Part shown: positions 59,516 to 64,000 of the stretch, piece after piece
Position numbering within the stretch: the stretch's first letter is position 1
Layout of the letters: each line of letters begins with the position of its first letter
Origin: Saxidomus purpurata
Lineage: Eukaryota; Mollusca; Bivalvia; Venerida; Veneridae
Reading direction: 5' to 3'
Assembly (NCBI GenBank): GCA_022818135.1
Contig: JAFMSR010000012.1
Coordinates: 9,012,486-9,076,485, forward strand
DNA: 64,000 nt
Translations under genes and position numbers: made by a program
Notes under the pieces: model-generated
Told to the model about the DNA's origin: nothing
The model's database searches: none
What the model saw: only the letters and a program-made list of their open reading frames with translations

Positions 59516-62500
59516 TTAGTCATCTAAACCAATGTCATAGACTTCCTTTCCCTCCATATTAGCCACTACTAGTTTTGCAAATAGGTCTTCTGGGCAAATT
59601 GTTTCCTTCACAGAAGGTACGGCTTTCATGTCTTCTATCCAAGCTGTCAAAAGCGGAAAGCGTTCTGGTTTCAATGCAGCGCCCTCGTGAACTTGTCCCA
59701 TGTAATAAACACGCTCCAAATGTGGCCACATCATGATATCGATCATCATAATATTCGCTCCTGGAAATAAAATGCACCGTTATTTACTTCACAACATGTA
59801 AACTATGACCAAGAGCCATCCCGCCACAACAATCTGAGGCGTTTGCCTGGCGCTAGGAACTTTAATACCACTGTCTTTGTCTGTAAATGGTTACCAATAA
59901 AATGCTAGGGGTGGTATTTTTAGATTTAGGTTGTTTTACAAAACAATCTCTACAAAAATTAAGTTAGTTGTTAATGATTGTATGAAATGCGAAGTTAATT
60001 TAAAGCACACAGTTACTTGAACCAGTGTGTGTAAAAGGAAGCAAACACTATTTCTAAGGGTATGTTGAGTAAATGTTGTGTTAGAAGACAAACTGAATTA
60101 AAATTAAAATGATATAAGGAAGTAGTCGGAAATGCAACAATAAATAACAACCTCCAAAGAATTTTGTAGATCTCGATTTCAATTCCTTTTCTAAAACATC
60201 TAGGCCCGTCATAAATGCTGCCATTGCTTCGGGTGATCTTGTTTTTTGCATGTTGTAGAAATTGCTTGTCACTTTCTGGTTGAAATGAAATGAAAAATGC
60301 ATAGTTACATTTACCGATCTAAAGAGATTTCTAACGCAGTACCGATGTAACGTCGTTTCTGATTGGTGACGTCGTTTAAATTTGCGACTATTGAATATAG
60401 GAATAACTGTTTTGTAATTTTGATATTTGCGACTGTATATACGGTTTTTAATGATCGCAAATATTTTTAACGGCGACGGCGTTAGCTGTACGAAGTAAGT
60501 TTTTGCGAATAAATCATGATATTACCAAGTATCTAACATCGGCCCAAGGTTTTCAATTACAAAATGCAAGTGTGTTTCGAAAAATTGAGATTGGTTAAAC
60601 TGTAAAAACATCTTACTGGCGTGAATAACATGATTCTCGCAAGAACGTTGTGGCTTAAACAGCAACATCATGCAAACACAACACAGGCCAGACATCTACG
60701 GAAGCACATAGGAGACATGTGAGGTGCTTTAAGCTATAAGAACGACCATTTTCTCTGTATGTTTCTGTACGCTATGTTTTTGTTTTCTGTCACTATAGGA
60801 ATAACTGTTTTGTAATTTTGATATTTGCAACTGTATATACGGTTTTTCATGGTCGCAAATATTTTTAACGGCGACGGCGTTAGCCGGAGCTGTTAAAACT
60901 GTTTGCGACCATTAAAACCGTATATACGGTCGCAAATATCAAAATCACTAAAAAGTTATCCCTTTTCTAACGCATAGTGTGTCTAAATGCGATAATTAAA
61001 ACGCCGTTTGAATTTTGCGACTATATATACGTTATTCTAACGCATTACCGATGTAACGTCGTTTCTGATTGGTGACGTCGTTTAAATTTGCGACTATTAA
61101 ATAACGTATATATAGTCGCAAAATTCAAACGGCGTTTTAATTATCGCATTTAGACACACTATGCGTTAAAAAAAAGGATAACTTTTAGTGATTTTGATAT
61201 TTGCGGATATACGGTTTTAATGGTCGCAAACAGTTTTAACAGCTCCGGCTAACGCCGTCGCCGTTAAATATTTGCGACCATGAAAACCGTATATACAGTT
61301 GCAAATATCAAAATACAAAACAGTTATTCCTATAGTGACAGAAAAAAAAAACCATAACGTACAGAAACTTACAGGGAAAATGGGCGTTTTTATAGCTTAA
61401 AGCACCTCACATGTCTCCTATGTGCTTCCGTAGCTACGATTAGCTCTATGGTCGATGTCTGGCCTGTGTTGTGTTTGCATGCTGTTGCTGTTTAAGCCAC
61501 AACGTTCTTGCGAGAATCATGTTATTCACGCCAGTAAGATGTTTTTACAGTTTAACCAATCTCAATTTTTCGAAACACACTTGCATTTTGTAATTGAAAA
61601 ATCTTGGGCCGATGTTAGATACTTGGTAATATCATGATTTATTCGCAAACTTACTTCGTACAGTCATTATAGGAAAAACTGTTTTGTAATTTTGATATTT
61701 GCGACTGTATATATGGTTTTTAATGGTCGCAAATATTTTTAATGGCGAGCTGTTAAGACTGTTTGCGACCATTAAAACCGTATATACGGTCGCAAATATC
61801 AAAATCACTAAATAGTTATCCCTTTTCTAACGCACAATGTGTCTAAATGCGATAATTAAAACGTCGTTCGAATTTTGCGACTGTACTGTATATACATTAT
61901 CTTATAGTCGCAAAATTTAACGACGTCACCAATCAGAAACGACGTTACATCGGTACTGCGTTAGAAATGTTCTTTAAGTGCGTAACAGCTTTAAGACTCT
62001 ATTAACATCTATGTTTAAGGCATACATGTACAATTATTGGGAAAAAAATACCAAACATATTATTTCAAATGAAGCGAAAGTACATGTACATACAATGTAC
62101 GACGTGTAAATGCCGTTAATCATATATTACATCAAGCATGAAAATATGAAGAGGGAAACGTTGACTCATGCTATTGTATCAAGTTATACGGCAAAACATC
62201 TTTACATTGCATTAAGAGATAATATACCAAATTCAGCCGCGCAACTTATTATGTTCAATTTTACAGCTAAACGATAAATTCTAAGTTACAGCTCAATGCT
62301 CCAAATCGACCTATGCCAGCGCAACTTACTTTAGCATATAGTTCGAGCAGCATGGCATCTTTAGCTCTCTGTAGAGGATCTGTAGGGGTGAGTCTGTCTC
62401 CTGGGTAAGTTTCGTCGAGATATTGACAGACAATAGGCGAATCGTACACAACGACACCATCTTTCTCGATAGCCGGAACTGTTCCAAGCGGAGCCTTTTC

Positions 62501-63039
62501 TAAAAACCACTCTGGTTTTGACATCAAATTTATGTTAACTGTTTCAAATCTGAAGAAGCGAATAGTCAAATAGAAAGTTCCATATTTTTTTCAAATAAAA
62601 CAATTAAACATGAACTTGCTGTGCAAAGAATACCAGAGCAATTTTTCAAAAAACATTTTAGTTAAAACTTTAATACAATAGTGTTATTTTCTACAAGTAA
62701 TCCTCGAGGACTTAAGCTCTTTAAATACTACATTTCACTGCATTTCACTGTATGTTCGATAGCAACAGCAGTACTAAGAGAAGTCGCAACTTTGTTCTAT
62801 TTTGTAGTAAACATCGGTGATATAACGTGTATATATGTTGTCATAACGTGCATATGTCGTCAGATACATTTACAGAATGCGACGAAGCATGTACTAATCA
62901 AAATACAACACACAAAATCAATATGATACATACTCAATGCCTTTCTGGATCAATACAATCCGGGCTCTTTGTGCAAACGGACAGAACCTCATGCTATACA
63001 GGCGGAGCTTCCCGGGTTCTAGCGCCGGAAATTCGCTGC
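59516..63039 (-). CDS. GSTO: Glutathione S-transferase, omega class (gene C, first exon not found)
   Basis: Exons 62,934-63,039; 62,330-62,549; 60,152-60,275; 59,516-59,760 have exactly the lengths and phases of gene A exons 2-5, except that they follow an unseen first exon expected to supply about nine residues. Active site RFCPFAQR keeps the catalytic cysteine; Phe replaces the Tyr of gene A. The GSH site reads KPEWFLEKAPLGTVPAIE and YDSPIVCQYLDETYPG, the usual Pro form. The C-terminal domain ends DIMMWPHLERV...ICPEDLFAKL. The remaining 961 bp of the window upstream show no convincing first exon, which may lie beyond the edge. The 2-kb intron between exons 3 and 4 holds a large palindrome. 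Close similarity to A in exons and 3' flank shows a recent tandem duplication. Confidence 0.92.
60327..61968. mobile_element. 1.64-kb modular palindrome (foldback-type element) in GST gene C intron
   Basis: Both ends read ATTTCTAACGCAGTACCGAT inwards, in inverted orientation, followed by ACGTCGTTTCTGATTGG and TGACGTCG. A third copy of this end motif lies at the centre (61,035-61,095). A block of about 300 bp (60,500-60,790) is inverted at 61,335-61,655. A module of about 235 bp with TTTGCGAC and ACCGTATATACGGT palindromes occurs direct at 60,795 and 61,670 and inverted at 61,100. No reading frame of note is present. It is a composite of nested inverted copies of one element. Confidence 0.88.
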
Positions 63040-63639
63040 CTGAAAATATAACAAATATAAAACTATGTACGTTTTAAGATATAGTGGTTCAAATGATATT
63101 ATTAAGTTCTTCTATTAATCGTCACATGGTCATCGCGGTAGGTCATGTTGGCTGCATAACAATAGCTCGGGAGAAGTAAAAAACATGTCTTCAAAATAAC
63201 ACGTCGTTTAGCTGTCTCAGAGAGACTAAGATTCTACACCAGATTTAGTAATTGTCTCGATCATGTAGATGTATATATTTACCCTTTTTCCTGAAATGCG
63301 ACAACATTCTGAAAGTTCTCGGAGTGGATATAAAACTTTTGTAGCAATAACTAGCTGATATTCATGACATTTTTGGATATAAAATAAAACATTCTAAATA
63401 ACTTGTGTTAACTAAGCAATCGGTTATAAAGAGTTTAAGCATTCAATTCAAAGTACGTTACTGCATAAACTGCGTTTAGTGCATACTAATTTATTTTAGG
63501 TCGATTGTGAAACAAACTATTTAACTTATATTAATCACTCTAGACAACTCATTCCTGATGGTATCCACCGCCGTGAGGGTATGAGAGAAGAGAAGAAGAG
63601 AAACCAATTTCCCTTTTTGATGGCGAGCGCCAAGCAAGG
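63040..63639. other. No gene recognised; possible location of intron 1 of GST gene C
   Basis: No exon comparable to the 28-nt first exon of gene A could be picked out. The sequence is otherwise featureless AT-rich DNA. Confidence 0.4.
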
Positions 63640-63752
63640 CAGCTACTGGTACCAATTTTACGTCTGTGCATGGTATGACGCGGCCAGGGAGCGAACCCAC
63701 GACCTCCCACACTCGAAGCGGGCCCTCTACCACGGCCCTCTACCACTAGGCT
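63595..63752 (-). mobile_element. tRNA-derived SINE with duplicated A-box segment
   Basis: On the minus strand TAGTGGTAGAGGGCC is followed at once by GTGGTAGAGGGCC, then CGCTTCGAGTGTGGGAGG and the B box TCGTGGGTTCGCTCCCTGG. The body continues CGTCATACCATGCACAGACG towards 63,595. The head is tRNA-like and the A-box arm is tandemly doubled. Confidence 0.65.
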
Positions 63753-63756
63753 ATTA

Positions 63757-63980
63757 AACTGTGGTCAAGCGGCTGGGGTAAACACTAAACTTTTCACTTT
63801 TTATGGGTCCGAGTCCTGCTACCCACCGGACTCTTTGTGTGAGGAAGTTGGCAGCTACTTGCTGAGGATACGAACCCAGTACTGGTCCCTCCCAGGAGAG
63901 ATTGTTCAGTAAACTACCCACCTAAACATCACTGAAAACCTGTAAAACTGAGCGTTAAATCCTAACAAAACAAAGAGTAA
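63757..63980 (+). mobile_element. tRNA-derived SINE, plus strand
   Basis: GTGGTCAAGCGGCTGGGG (A-box-like) and TGGGTCCGAGTCCTGCTACC (B-box-like) form the head. A body of about 150 bp ends in GAGCGTTAAATCCTAACAAA and an A-rich tail, as typical of molluscan SINEs. It abuts the minus-strand SINE, giving a head-to-head pair. Confidence 0.6.
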
Positions 63981-64000
63981 GAACAATAAAATTTTAATTA

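Noticed and set aside
1..64000. CRISPR-like spacing in the repeat arrays, and bacterial-type operons
   Set aside because: Repeats are not separated by unique spacers of constant length, and genes have GT-AG introns. The window is eukaryotic.

Overview
This is an animal nuclear sequence, most likely from a bivalve mollusc. It is AT-rich, its genes are split into short exons with GT-AG introns, and it is crowded with tRNA-derived SINEs, MITE-like elements and satellites. The gene content fits a mollusc: a secreted shell-type tyrosinase, an UNC93A-like membrane protein and a tandem omega-class glutathione S-transferase cluster. I cannot name the species. Exon models were built by hand from reading frame, splice sites and phase. 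All four gene models with a start codon close in frame across every junction.

Layout. 1-830: tandem repeats. 831-6,880: no gene found, with one divergent minisatellite and one imperfect inverted repeat. 6,884-12,314 (-): a predicted four-helix membrane protein of 393 residues with a long Pro-rich tail (4 exons). 10,985-16,572: foldback hairpin, 60-bp minisatellite, SINE, a 0.5-kb MITE and a 21-bp-periodic array. 16,821-23,343 (-): complete UNC93A-like gene (6 coding exons, 493 residues) with SINE-like inserts in its introns. 23,757-29,120: retroposon with a long target duplication, a SINE and a 0.68-kb inverted-repeat element. 33,207-37,471 (+): complete tyrosinase (5 coding exons, 804 residues). 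39,368-48,395: 5'-truncated LINE, a second copy of the window-start repeat, a second 21-bp array and a 130-bp satellite. 49,050-51,695: AT-rich block with hairpins and a third 21-bp array. 51,913-64,000 (-): omega GST cluster with one complete gene (240 residues), one isolated terminal exon, one terminal-exon scrap and one gene lacking only its first exon in this window. A 1.64-kb palindrome lies in an intron of the last gene.

The genes are independent single-copy loci apart from the GST cluster; nothing suggests a shared pathway. The most unusual signal is a set of three unrelated-looking, very degenerate arrays (16.3, 45.1 and 50.7 kb) that all keep a 21-bp period around an ATAT-centred core. 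The next most interesting items are the GST terminal-exon duplications and the giant modular palindrome.
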